Assembly (NCBI RefSeq): GCF_011075055.1 | Contig: NC_058137.1 | Coordinates: forward strand, 9,409,463 to 9,473,462 | DNA length: 64,000 nt | Direction: 5' to 3' | Source of the DNA: Mangifera indica | Taxonomy: Eukaryota; Streptophyta; Magnoliopsida; Sapindales; Anacardiaceae | Shown here: positions 11,495 to 23,357 of the stretch, in pieces | Layout of the letters: the number at the start of each line of letters is the position of its first letter | How positions within the stretch are numbered: position 1 is the stretch's first letter | Notes under the pieces: model-generated | Database searches by the model: none | Told to the model about the DNA's origin: nothing | Seen by the model: only the letters and a program-made list of their open reading frames with translations | Program-made: the position numbers and the translations under genes

Positions 11495-14354
11495 CTTGCA
11501 TACCAATTTATTATCTCTATATTTAGTTGCAAATCTTTCTGGTTGGTGCATGTACACTTGTTCTTCCAAATCACTGTTCAAGAAAGTATTATTGATGTCT
11601 ATTTGTTTGACATCCCAACCATAATGCACTACCAAGCATATAATTATTCTTATGGTTGTAACTTTTACCATTGAGTTGAATGTCTCAAAATTATCTATTT
11701 TGATAGTTTGTTGAAAGCATTTGGTAACAAGTCTAGCTTTATGCCTTTGAATGGTACCATCTAGGTTGTATTTAATTCTAAAAATCCATTTGCATTCTAA
11801 CAGAGTTTAGGTATTATTAGCCACAAAAACATCATATTCAACTTTCATGGTAACCTTCCACTCAAGATTTGTTAAAGCATTAGTAACAGTAGATGGATAT
11901 AGTCAACATAGAGAATGATTAGTTGTGTGAGCTAGAAAAGATGTAGATTATGTAGGCTGAGAGGTAGGCAATTTAGAAGCATTTATGGAAGGTTGAAAAG
12001 CAAGAGAATCTAATGGCTTAATGGGTTTAGGTAATGATGTAGGTGTTAACAGACCATTTAAGGTAGATGGAATTGGTTCAAATTCATATGTAGCTAAACA
12101 ACTATGCTAATTGTTAGATATATCAAAAGTTAATGCTGAGGGCACAACAATTGGACAAGATGTTCCTATTTTCTTATTTTCTAGTATGCCATAGGTTTAC
12201 ATTAGTTTTGAAAATAACAAAAGAATTTATTATCCTATTTTTATTAGCAAAACATAAACTATCAAAAACACAACCAACTTCACCACTGATGAAACAACAT
12301 TATTCTTATTAGAATAAGTAGAGCTAGTAGATTTGACAAATGCATTGTTTGAAGATTGAAGTGTGGCTGATTTATAGATAGGAGTGAAAATTGAAACTAA
12401 ATGGTGTTGAGCATAAGGAAATGGCTTAGCTTGGGAATTTAATTGAGAGGTGTTGTGCTTGGGAAGATATGGTTGGTGTAATCCATCCTTATGGTGCCGT
12501 TGTAGCAAAGTTGCCTAAGTATGTTTATCTTTAATAAAACATTTATCAGCATAGAATTTAACAATCATATGGTTATCTTTTATGATTTTTGAAATAATTA
12601 ACAGGTTTTTGGTTATATGAGGCACACAAAAAAATTTTTAAGATAAAGGGCTTTAAAATGAAAATGGCTAAAAACTAAGATATGACCACTTTGAGTTATG
12701 TGCAAAGACTCACCATTGCCAACCTAAAGTTGCTCGTTTGCTTTGTAACTAACTATAACATTTAGTTGATTGATGTCAAGGTAACATGATTAGTTGTTCC
12801 AAAATCTATGTACCAAGCAGGGTCTTGAACAATTACAAGGGTAGTAATCTAGGTTGGTTGGGTAAGTTGGGTAGTATATTCAATAACATAGGCTTGTGGA
12901 TTGGTATTTGGTGTATGAGTTTGATTAAGTGGCAAATCCTTGGTATGAGGAAGGTTAGCATAGGTAGGTGCAAGTTGAGATTGATAAGGTGGTAAAAACA
13001 AGTGTTGTGGAGTGTTTGAATGTGGGTAAGTTACTGTTGTAGGTGAGTTAGTTTAGTGAGTTTCTAGGTAAAAAGGTGGTCTTGAGACTTGTTGAGATTG
13101 AGATGAGGAAGGATTATAAGTCTGCCTAAAATTTGTAACAACAAGAAAATTGTTAGATAATCCAATATGAAAATGTGGCACAATTGAGGGGTTGTTGTAA
13201 TGGGTGTTAAATCTAAAGTAACATTGATTGCAGTGTACCTAGCTATGTTGCATAGTTGACATATTACTCTGCCTTTATTTGAAAATCTCCTTTTACTTTT
13301 GCTTGGGTTGTTGATAGGTGGATAGTTGTTTTGATAACATGTTTAATAAGATTAATGGTACCTAATCTGTGATCTGGACTGATAAGAAGGTTTTGGATAA
13401 TTTTGAGTTGCATATGAAGGTATGTCATTGTAATGTTACTCAGGAGTTGCATTGATAATAGGTTGACTTAGTTGTTCATTGAAATGACCATTGATGTTCT
13501 GTGTAGTGTTTTGTGAGTTGACTAAGTTAGCAGTGTTGACTATTCTAATATGAGAGTCTATTGAAACCACAGAGTTCAAAGCAGCATTTGCTTTGTCTAA
13601 TCTCATTTCATGCTTATGAAGAATGTAAACATCCTGAAGATTAAGAGTTTCAACACTTGACTTTATTCTAGTTGTCAAACTAGCTACCACGACATCATTT
13701 TCAGGGCCTAAGCCATCTAAGATGTGGTTAATGATCTCAGTATCACTTATAGTGTGTTTTCCTGACTCTAAGGTTTCTATATACCCTTTCATTTTCATTA
13801 GATAACTTTTTATATTTAGATTTTCCTTTTTGGTGGTCTATAATAAGTTTTATATGTAACAACTGAGTTTTGGATGCATTGATAAATTCCTTTTCTAAAT
13901 AATATCATATTTTAGATGTTGAATGACTCTTAGAAATAACAAGGAATATTTCTTTAGATATTGAAATAGTAAATCAACAAATTAACATTCTATCAACTGT
14001 TTTCCAAAGTACATATTCAGGGTTGACGTTCCTTACTATTATAATGGAAGAGCTAGGATCTTTAGATGTTACATGGATGAATGAAGCCGGTTACGGTAGC
14101 ACACAAATAAAGTGCTCTTTTAGATCGTGATTTGCAGCATGTTACAATACTTGATACTTTTAGAATGAGTAATTGGCTCTTGATAACTTTGGTGAGATGG
14201 CTTGTAGGTTTGGCAAAGAGATTAACAAAGAAGAGTTGCTTCTCTATGAATTAGGGTTTGCAAAAATTGCTGTGAAATCACACCTTTCTTAGGAATGAAT
14301 GAAGAATCGAAGACTAGTACTTGAGTGTTCTCCATCATTGACATTTGTCGAAGG
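11495..14354 (-). mobile_element. Ty1/copia element 1, internal region (gag-pol, defective)
   Basis: On the minus strand the parts run right to left. Gag (UBN2 type) lies at about 14000-13436, with HILDGLGPE and HEMRL. A degenerate zinc knuckle (CQLCN...) lies near 13260. A protease segment lies near 12820, where the active-site triplet reads DFG instead of DSG. The gag-pre-integrase part lies at 12600-12430 (LLQRHHKDGL). A Ser/Pro/Thr-rich linker is at 12180-11900. Reverse transcriptase starts at about 11880 (CKWIFRIKYNLDGT; YGWDVKQIDINNTFLN at 11671-11495). Stops and frameshifts are frequent, and the integrase core is essentially absent between about 12430 and 12230. The RT ends abruptly at 11495, where the hAT element begins. 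Confidence 0.85.
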
Positions 14355-14366
14355 GCTTTGATACCA
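14355..14366 (-). other. Primer-binding site of copia element 1
   Basis: Read on the minus strand this is TGGTATCAAAGC, one base from the initiator-Met-tRNA primer-binding sequence TGGTATCAGAGC usual for plant copia elements. It abuts the inner edge of the right LTR, which fixes the minus-strand orientation. Confidence 0.85.
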
Positions 14367-14739
14367 TGAGAGTTAGATTGAATCATGAACATGAAGATAA
14401 AGAAATCAAGATTCAAGATTTAGGATCAATATAGAAGAAAGAGAAAATGAGAGAAAAAAGGGAATACTATTGTAAAATTTTATTATTGCAAATGTTGGTT
14501 AATTGAACTCAAGTTTAGTTCCAAGGCATTATATAAGATTTAGTTGAACTACACACTGCATGTGTACATAATCTAAAGTGCACGTGTACATAAACTCAAA
14601 GTGACTTATCTTCACATTTATGTTGATTTGCATTTTCTGCCCATTACCTTTTACTATTATACCAACAACTATTGCCATTATTTTGACAACCAATCTCCTT
14701 CTCTCTATTGTCATTGTGGTTCATTAGGACTTGTTATCA
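14367..14739 (-). mobile_element. Right (5') LTR of copia element 1
   Basis: It begins TGAGAGTTAG directly beside the primer-binding site and repeats the left LTR. The outer end is placed at TTATCA (14739) because TG...CA ends are expected and the next five bases, TCTAC, nearly match the left flank. This outer edge is tentative. The LTRs differ at many positions, so the insertion is old. Confidence 0.65.
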
Positions 14740-14744
14740 TCTAC

Positions 14745-15909
14745 TCTTTTATAACCTTTATCATTGGTAAAAATCCAAACCCCTAATTTTGTGTATAAGC
14801 CTTAACCTTAATGTTTCTAAAATGCTTGATAAAATTTTGCATTTTAATGGTTCTAAAATTTGTTTTCAAATGTTTGAATGTTTCTGAAATGTACTTTGAA
14901 ATGTTTGAAAGTTATAGTTTTCGAAATATATTGTCTTGTTAGGAAATGAGTTTCTAGATTCAAAAAATCCATATTGTCTATGTATTAATATTTTGAGTTT
15001 GTGTAAATTGATTGTGTTTCTTCATCCTTGTTACCACTTTCTTGTTAGTATAACATAAGCATTACTAAATTTTTTTTGTTTATTTTTTTGTATAAAATTA
15101 TAGATTAAGCTGCCAACCATTTTCACATATCTCATAAGTTAGATATCTTTTATATTAAACAAATTCTCCATCCATATTCATGCACTTGTCTTATATATTT
15201 GAATTATCTTTTAGTTTTCGAATGTGTTTTTATAAAACAAAAATTTGAAGGAGGTGAAGAAGGTGCAATCCCTTTGGCAATATCTCTGGACTACAAAGGA
15301 TACTTAGCAAACATTTCTTTGTAACAAAAATCAATGTCCTTATATGAGTATTTCATTTGTTAAATGGTCGATTATTATTGATTAAATTTTATTTGTTATA
15401 TTGATGTGGATTGTGATTGTTTCTAGTGGATGGATGCCTTTAATGAGATGTGTTTTTTCTATTAAGTAGTCTAAGTATATTGAACATTTATTCAAACATC
15501 ATTTTGTGTAATTAATTAGTTTATATGAATTGTTTGATGTTTACTCTTTTAAATCTGTGTAATCTTTTTATATAGTTAACTTGGTTAATTGTAAAATGCT
15601 TGTTTATATAAAGATTTTGATTTGTCAAATATGATAATTGCATATACAAAAAATAGTTGTGTAGAGCTTGTAATATTTCAGTATTTGATAATTGACATAT
15701 TCAAAGAAACAACTAAAAAAAACCATTAAGTAGAATAGTTATTATGTTTTTAGTTTTATATAAACACTATACTTAGTCGCTATGGGTATTTATTTATATA
15801 TAAATAATTTTATCTCTCCTTTCATATTAAAAATTAATATCCTTCTCATACTGGTGTTTCAGTTTTGTTGATTTGGTTTGTAATGATTTTTTTTTTTTAA
15901 TTGATTTAG
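14745..15909. other. AT-rich non-coding DNA
   Basis: No gene, terminal repeat or RNA gene recognised. Part may be the 5' flank of the hAT relic that follows; an A/T homopolymer immediately precedes its first ATG. Confidence 0.5.
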
Positions 15910-17710
15910 ATGGTGAATAAGAGAAAGTTGGAGTTAGGAGGTTCAATTCAACCTTCAGTTTCTACTTCAGTTGATGAAGGTAGAGAAGGTACGAATAGAA
16001 TGTTTACGGACATTGATGTTCATGAGTTTTGTGCTTATGATAATTATGTTATTGATTTTAGGGATATAAATATAGAAGGACAAGAGGTTATAGGACTTGA
16101 AACAATTCAAGATGATGTGGTTGTTGATGATGGTGGTTAAAGGATTACAATTTCTGAAGTTAATGTTCAAGGAAATGATAATGAAGATGATGATATTGTT
16201 ATTAAGTTATACAAGAAGAAAAAGACATCAACTGATTGAAAGTGTTTCCCCAAGGAATTATTTGAAGTTGAGCGGGATAACAAATATGGTGTTTTCCAAT
16301 TTTGCTTGAAAACTCAGTTTAAAGTACAAAAAATTGGAAGTACTCACATCAAAAGGCATATGGATGAATGTGTGGCAAGAAAGAAAACTATTAGACAATA
16401 AGTTTTAGAAGGTAGGCAAACAATGCTCAACTTCAAGAGTGTTGAATCAATATTGTTTGACTTTTTCTCTCTTCCACACATATTGAGGATGAGAGGAAAA
16501 TATGAGCACCATAAGGTAAATTTTTTAACAACTATTATTGTTAAGTGTAATTGTTTATACTAAATGTATTGATGAAATTAATATGGTATGAATATTATTG
16601 AAATAAATTTGGGTTTTTTAGGTTAGAGAAGCAGTGGCTTATATGGTTTTCATGGATGAGGAGCCCTTTATGTTGGTTGAACATGCCAAATTCAAATACT
16701 TGTTAGGATTTGTTCAGCCTCTATGTGAAAAAATTAGAAGAAAACAATTAAAGACAAATTATGAAAGGGTGTATGAGGTTGAACGAAGGAAGTCAAAAAA
16801 AGTTTTTGTGGATCTTAGTTGAATTAGTGTAACTATTGATCTTTGGAGGTTAGATGTCTAACATATTGAATATATGGTGATCACAACATATTGATTTGAC
16901 TATAACTGGCGTTTGAATAAAAGGGTTTAGTCTACCTACCTCCAAGGTAAATTCCTAGAAATCTTGCATTTTGTTTAATAATTTTTATATTAAAATTGAT
17001 TATTGACCTATTCATTTTTTTCTTCTAATGTTTATCCCAATATTAAATTTAGACTGATTAAGCTTGCTTTTCCCATTTTGTATGGCAAAAATCAAACAAT
17101 AGAGGAGATTGAGAATGTCAAGAAGGTTCTTCAAACCTTATATAGCCAGTATATGAAATTTTTATCCTTGGAAAACACTAGTAATGTACAAACACACACT
17201 AGTGAATCAAGCAAGTTCATAATTCCCCTAATTTAAGTAGGATAATTTTTAAACTTTGAAAATTTTGTCATGTAGTGAATGTTTTTAATGAAAATTTTGG
17301 TAGGCACGTCATATAACTCTCATACTACTCATTGAATATTTGTGCAAAACGAAGGTTGACAATGCTTAAGACAACACATCAGGAAAGTAGAATTCAAACC
17401 AGTTGTCAAGACAGAGTTGGATGTGTACCTTGAAGAAGGTTGCTTAGAAATAAATGAGGAAACCAAATTGTTTGACTTTAATGCTTTTCAATAGTAAAAG
17501 ACAAATCATTTGAAATTCAAAGTTCTTTCTCTGATGGCAATCGAAATTTTAGTGATTCCTCTTCTGTTGTGTCAAAGTAAGCTTTTAGTGTTGGATCAAG
17601 AGTTATTGAACCTTATAGGGGATCATTATCGCCAAAATTTGTCAATATGTTGATTTGCAAAGGTGATTGGATTAGAGCTGTACATTGAGTGAGAAAACCA
17701 TCAAAGGTGG
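15910..17710 (+). mobile_element. Second hAT transposase relic (BED zinc finger / DUF4413 type)
   Basis: The plus-strand frame opens at ATG 15910 with an acidic N-terminus. A zinc-finger-like segment lies at about 16240-16380 (FEVERDNKYGVFQFC...HIKRHMDEC). Next comes VREAVAYMVFMDEEPF at 16622, then ISVTIDLWR at about 16825, IKFRLIKLAFPILYG at about 17040, and the hAT C-terminus at about 17410-17700 (LDVYLEEGC, then IEPYRG and ICKGDWIRAVH across frames). Several in-frame stops and frameshifts occur, and the central catalytic part is largely missing. A GT...TTTAG intron fits 16516-16621. The element is inactive. No terminal repeats identified. Confidence 0.8.
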
Positions 17711-18743
17711 TTAATATTTGTTTCAATTTGTTGGATTTTTTGGATATATGTTGAAATAGTTCTCAATCCTTTTTCCTTTAAAAATTATATTAATTTATTT
17801 TACCTGAAGGTTTATAGCGAGTTTAAGGTAACATTACCTCAGCTCTGAAGACACCATGACAACATCTTTTGCCCCCTATTACCATTTTTGAAGTTAAGTT
17901 GTTTGTTGGCCTTTTCTTTTTCTTGTTTTCATGCCATTTAAACGTATGATGTCTATAAACTAATTTTGTTTTTTTTCCTCTTTTCAGATGTGTGTTATAG
18001 CAACAAGTCTTGTGGGAATGGGGTGATTTTTGTGTTTTTTGAATGGTTTTGAAGAAGGTGAGATGAGGGTTTTGTTATAAATGGAAGATTCATATTGCTC
18101 TCTAACTACCAAGTTGTCATTCCTCTAAATGTTTTTTATCATAAGATTATTTCTCGTAAGTGCCTTGGTTTTCTCTTTCTCTTTTCAATTTTTTTGCCTC
18201 TTCACTATTTTTTGTTGGAAATAATTTTATGATGGCTGAATATGCTATGTGCACTTTTCAATTTTGTATCAGAATCACTGTTTTATTTATTACAGATAGT
18301 TCATGTTTTGTTAAGGGGCTATCAATTATATGTGGTAGCTACTGGATATTTCATTGTACGTAATGATGCAAGATATAATTTGTGTAGGTTATGTTGATGA
18401 AATGCTAGAACTGATTTGGAAGAGGAAAAAAAATGGCACCAATGAACTTGTAGATGAGGTTGTTATTAAATATAAACATAGGAGCAGTATTAGCTGTTTC
18501 TCTAAAATATGGATATTGTCAAGTGGATTTGGCATGACTCATGCTACTTCAAGGTGACAATCTTTTCTTTTTATATGCTACTAGTATGAGAAGTTTACCT
18601 TGATTTATTAGGCTTTTTTTTTTTACATCTATTAGTATCTACAGATTTGTGCAATTTGGCAAGGTGAATTAGGAATTCTTCATGATAAATTTTGATCCAT
18701 TAAACTCACTTGTTGATTTCTTATTGGCATATTATTATAAGAG
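17711..18743. other. Non-coding spacer
   Basis: No recognisable gene. Short open frames at 18160-18363 and 18354-18557 lack family resemblance, sensible starts or splice context. Confidence 0.5.
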
Positions 18744-18909
18744 CAATACTATGTGTACCCACTTTGGATACACAAATGTATACACACTCATATGTGTCAT
18801 CATATGATTGGTTATTGTTTTATTCTTAATTCAAAATCATTCAATTACATTATGACACATATAAATGTGTACATATTTGTGTATCCAAAGTGGGTACACA
18901 TAATTTTAT
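18744..18909. mobile_element. MITE, family 1 copy A (long hairpin)
   Basis: About 165 bp with inverted arms of roughly 50 bp. The outermost 28 bases of the arms (from TATGTGTACCCACTTTGG at 18750, and its complement ending at 18902) are identical. The core is AT-rich (TTATTCTTAATTCAAAATCA). Two more copies lie at 25174-25343 and 56441-56590. No coding capacity. The superfamily is uncertain because no clean target duplication is visible. Confidence 0.85.
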
Positions 18910-20281
18910 TGTTATTATAATTTAGTTGGTGTCCCCGAATCGGTCATTTACCATTACCATTTTAGTTTATAAATGACTAATTGTTGTGAAACTGGGGGGT
19001 TTTTAATGTAAAGGATGCTTGGTTTGTATCTATTTACAACACTTCTCTATGGATTATACTTATCAAATGAACTTTTGCTTTCAAATTTTAATGACTTCAA
19101 ATTCATGGTCTGCTAAAATCATGCCAAGGATTAAAAATTGTGAAATTGAATTGAGTAAAATGTTTGAAGGTGCATTAATTATAACATAAAAATATATTAA
19201 TGGATTAAATTTAATAGTCAAATTCAAGCTATGAGTTCAAACTACGAATTTGAATCATAAATACGAATTATAAATTCAAATACCAAATTCAAGCTATGAT
19301 TACAAGCCGAGCTACGAACCTTGTACTTAAACACTGAATCGAATTCAAATTAACCTAAATTTCAGTTCGATAAACTCAAACTATCACAATTTTCTATTGA
19401 GTTGAACTCGAGCCAATCTATGTTTGGGTTTGGCTCAAGTCATATCTAGCCTTAGGTGGAGCATTACTTTAGAGTGGGAAGTGCAAAAGTACAGTCATGA
19501 GAATAAGAGATTAGGTCAACTAACGCTATTATCAGTATGACAGTTGTTGGTTATGTTGATAAACATATTAGAACTTTGGTGGATCACCATAAGATTTATT
19601 ACTTCCGAGTATGAGAATAGATATTTTACTTCATAATTTGATTATAACAATGTATTAAAATTTATTACCGTACTAAGAACGAGTTTGTGTTTGATCTAAT
19701 ATTTAATCAAATCATTGTCTAATTGACAAAACATAAAATCATGATATGAGGTAAACATTACTTATGTATGTTAGTTTTGATGAGATATTACTAAATTTAA
19801 TGATTTGATTCCATAATAATTGTACATTCGTGCCATTGAAAGTTATATTCGATTTAACCTTGGTTCTTTATTAATTATTTAGGTAGTCATAATATTTTTT
19901 TTTTTTTTTAGAAGTCACTTATCTATGAGGAAAAGATAATTTATTGTACATTAATTATGACTGTATAGACTAACAATTTAATAACAGACCTATGATTTAT
20001 ACAGTATAGGGGTCGTCTGCAATGACCTAAATGAACTGGCTTTTAAATGTGTTTAAATTAAATACGTATTATGAGTCAACAATTATCTCTAACTTTTTTA
20101 ATGATATTAAATTAAAATATTATATGTAGAATTTAAATAAATTATTGCCATAAACTATTGATTTTAACCCTTATATCCTTTGAACCAGTTGCCTCTTTCT
20201 CTTAGAACTTTCCAATTTGCTCCACTTTCCTAACAGCTAACACAGGCTAACCCTTGTGTGACACATCCAACACCTTTCCAT
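18910..20281. other. Non-coding spacer with a weak dispersed-repeat copy
   Basis: The part at about 19200-19450 is rich in ATTCGAATTC- and GAGTTCAAACT-like blocks related to the dispersed repeat of 3-5 kb. The rest is AT-rich and unremarkable. Confidence 0.5.
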
Positions 20282-20388
20282 TGTCATTGTGTCTCTGTAT
20301 GGACAAGTGAGAGAGCTTCGTTGACTGACAAAGAAACCAAAAATCGAATCCAGGCCGGAATACTTCTTGGTGGAGCCTCCAAACACAG
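20282..20388 (+). pseudogene. Relict 5'-UTR exon of the broken glycosyltransferase copy
   Basis: The stretch ends CAAACACAG followed by GTATTATG, a plausible 5' splice site. The next pyrimidine-rich acceptor is CTCAG at 20559-20563, six bases before the ATG at 20569. This suggests the gene originally had a 5'-UTR intron of about 175 bp. The exon's left edge is a guess. Confidence 0.35.
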
Positions 20389-20568
20389 GTATTATGCTTG
20401 AAACCCAAAAAATTTCTTGTATAATGTCCTTCTATCCTGAGGAGACGTTTTTGTGATCTGGATCTTGAATTTTATTCTTTATTCCGCTGCTCTTTTGTCC
20501 AAATATATAGAGATCACAAACTCACATGAAATCTCTCGTTTGATGACCTTTTCCAGATCTCAGAGAAA

Positions 20569-21835
20569 ATGTTGAAGTGGAAAGTTCCCAAATTGCCTTC
20601 CCTCTCTGTTGTTTCATATGCTGACATAGCTTTTGTCATCTACACAGGTATCTTCAGCTTTTACCGTTCTGCAAACCTTGTCGATATTACAGCTTGTCAG
20701 ATTTATACAGCGCCACAGAATCCAAGTGATGTCTCTGAAGCAGCAGTAAAGAGTAAAGAAAATACCATGGGATCCAGGCCATTGCTTCACAAGCAAGCAA
20801 CGATTGAAGAAGAAGAAGATGATGACAGTGAAGAACTTGATCCTTGAAACCTCCTCCGAATTTGACAGAAGAAAAAAAAAGGAAATGGATCTGGAGAAAA
20901 GTACCGAAACTTGAACTTCTTAAATCAAACGACTCGGGTCAGAACTTCAATAATCAAGTTCTGGAATTTTTTAGCCAACAGTGTGCAATTCAGTTTTTCA
21001 TGGTTTGGTTTGCTCCAGCAGAGAAGTTTGGACCCAGACAATTTTTGAGCGCAGACTCTCTGTTGAAGTCCAACCCTCAAGCATGCTTGATGATTATATC
21101 GAAATCCTTGGACACAAAGCGCGGTTACAAAATCCTGAAACCATTCCTTGATCGCGGGTTTAAAGTTGTCGCAGTCACACCAGATGTGCCTTTTTTGGTC
21201 AGGAACACGCCCGCTGAAGCTTGGCTCGAAGACATAAAGAATGGAAAATCGGATCCGGGTGGTATTTTTTTAACGTTCATCTTTCTGATCTTCTTCGGGT
21301 AGCTGTATTATACAAGTACGGAGGAGTTTACATGGATACAGATTTCCTAGTTTTGAAAAATTTCAAAGGATTGAGGAATGCAGTTGGAGTCCAAATTATA
21401 GACGAAGCCTCTCAGAATTGGACGTCAGTGAACGGTGCATTACAGATCTTCGACATTTGGCATCCAATGTTATTCCAATTCATGAAGGAATACGCCACAA
21501 ATTTTAGCCCACACATTTGGGGAGAAAATGGACCGTACTTGGTTTCTAGAGTTATTAAGAGACTAGGAGCCGGACGCTCACCAGTTTACAACATTAGTAT
21601 TTTGCCCAGAAAGGCGTTTTATCCAGTAGATTGGGTTAATATATCAAGGCTGTATAAGAAGCCCGCGACGGAAGAAGAATCAAAATGGGTAGAAGAGACG
21701 ATGGCAAAGTTAAGCAGAGAAAGCTATGCCATACACCTATGGAATCAAGTATCAAAGCGGATGGTGACCGAAGAGGGAAGTGTTATAGATAGATTATATG
21801 CATCTCACTGTTTGATTTGTTATAAAATCACATAA
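20569..21835 (+). pseudogene. Glycosyltransferase pseudogene 2 (two frameshifts)
   Basis: This is a close paralogue of the gene at 6426, aligned from start to stop. The first frame runs from ATG 20569 to a TGA at 20845-20847, where one base is missing relative to the intact copy (GATCC-TTGAAACC). Translation resumes in the next frame until about 21265. There a second single-base deletion, beside a run of seven T, shifts the frame again; without it the frame hits TAG near 21300. The membrane segment, the DXD motif (MDTDF) and the HLWNQ end are still present. The lesions are therefore few and recent, or one could be a homopolymer sequencing error. Two indels make a pseudogene the better reading. 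Confidence 0.85.
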
Positions 21836-22107
21836 AATTTGAAGCTCTTTTTTTAATCTTCTCGCTTAGGGAAGTAAACTACAAGGAATAAATCGGCATG
21901 AGCCTCCTTTTCGTTGCTTGAAAAAAAAATTGGGATATGTAGAGTTTGTGTTTATATGTGATTTGAAAGCATTACATTCTTTATCCCATTCACATTTCTG
22001 TAAATTTTTATTTGTTTCAACAATAATAGCACACAGAAGATTTACATGGAAAATCTTAAATCAAAAAAAAAAAAAAAACAAATAGGAGAAATCAAATGAC
22101 GAGTACT
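21836..22107. repeat. 3' flank shared with the intact glycosyltransferase gene
   Basis: It aligns with 7689-8030, including GTGTTATAGATAGATTA before the stop, the poly-A run and AGGAGAAATCAAATGA. It marks the right edge of the ancestral duplication. Confidence 0.7.
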
Positions 22108-22289
22108 GTCTATGATTGTGGCTGGATTCCATATTTGGTTTCCTCGCAAAGTTTTGAGTTTGTATTATTCTTAAGGAAATTTTTTTATACAAGGAATATT
22201 AGATTTTCCTAAGGCCAAAGGACTTATTTCCACCCAAGTTTTGATGTATTCTTACAGTCTCATTTATCGGATTTCAAAAACCTAAATTT

Positions 22290-22610
22290 TCACTTATGAA
22301 CTGTTAATTTTAACTAAAATCGTTAGTTATAGAGGATAAAATTATTATTTTATTACTAAATCTTAAAAACTCTCTTCTCTAAGTTTGAAAAACTAACAGT
22401 TTTCTCTTACCCGAAAATTTGAAAAATTTACTTTTTCATCTAAGATTTTTTCTTCATTCTTCAACGATCAAAATCTATTGTCATCATTGGCCAACTACCC
22501 CAATATCTTTTTCTTCGATCATCAATCTTGCCACCAATGTAGATTCATCGGATGAAGACAATTTGATTTAGATAATTGAGATTTCGGTTCAGTTTAAAAC
22601 CATTTAATCC
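22290..22610. repeat. Partial copy of a long-TIR element, family 2
   Basis: The part at 22379-22444 resembles the left arm of the hairpin element at 40856-41226 (CTAAGTTTGAAAAACTAA, then AATTTACTTTTTCATCTAA). It is followed by a more GC-rich segment with GATCA- and CATCGG-type motifs. No right arm was found here. It is probably the end of a MULE-like non-autonomous element. Confidence 0.4.
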
Positions 22611-23357
22611 CTATACTAGTTTCAGTATCAATTTATGTATTTCCCCAAATTGAAAATTTTCTTTTGATGACTAGAAAGCCCATCCAAGTCGACCCATCTT
22701 ATATTGGGGTAAAACTAATCATATCAAATAGATCAAAATCTGTATTTAATGACTACCTCGTACCCATTGAACCAAGAAGTCAAATTCAAATAGAAATTTT
22801 GGTTTGGTTCAAAATAGCAAAACTCATTCTATTAATCAGATTTGAATGCCCCTATGTAGATGTAAAGGGATACATTTCTTATCTTTATATAACTGGTGAT
22901 TTCTCATGTAATTTTAATACCGTTAAAGAAATCAAAGTGTTTCTTTTGTATAATTCTTTCTTTTCTGGAATTTATATCCTAATGTGAATATGTTAAACAT
23001 TAATACTACCGTAACTACTCTCTTAACAGTCAAATAACTATTTTGATGAAATAATAAATTTTCACTCTTTTACTTTTCAAAAACTAAATTCTTCTAAAGA
23101 AAATTATAACAAATTTAAGATTACATATCAAATAGTTGAAACTCTTGACAGCACCTCTGACTTTTTTTTAAAGATCTTACATCAATGACTAAACCTTCGA
23201 ATGTTAGAAAATTAAGGGTCAAAATTTGAGGTTTATGTGCCAAAACTCAGGAAGTTGTAGGATTTTCAAGAGGCCGCATGGCAATTTTTTACACAGATTT
23301 CCAATCTTTTTCAAGAAAGCTTCAAAATCAAATAGCTATGGAAGAATTATACGTGTC
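22611..23357. other. Non-coding spacer
   Basis: An open frame of 107 codons (22664-22987, +) has no recognisable domain and AT-driven composition. I do not call it a gene. Confidence 0.5.
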
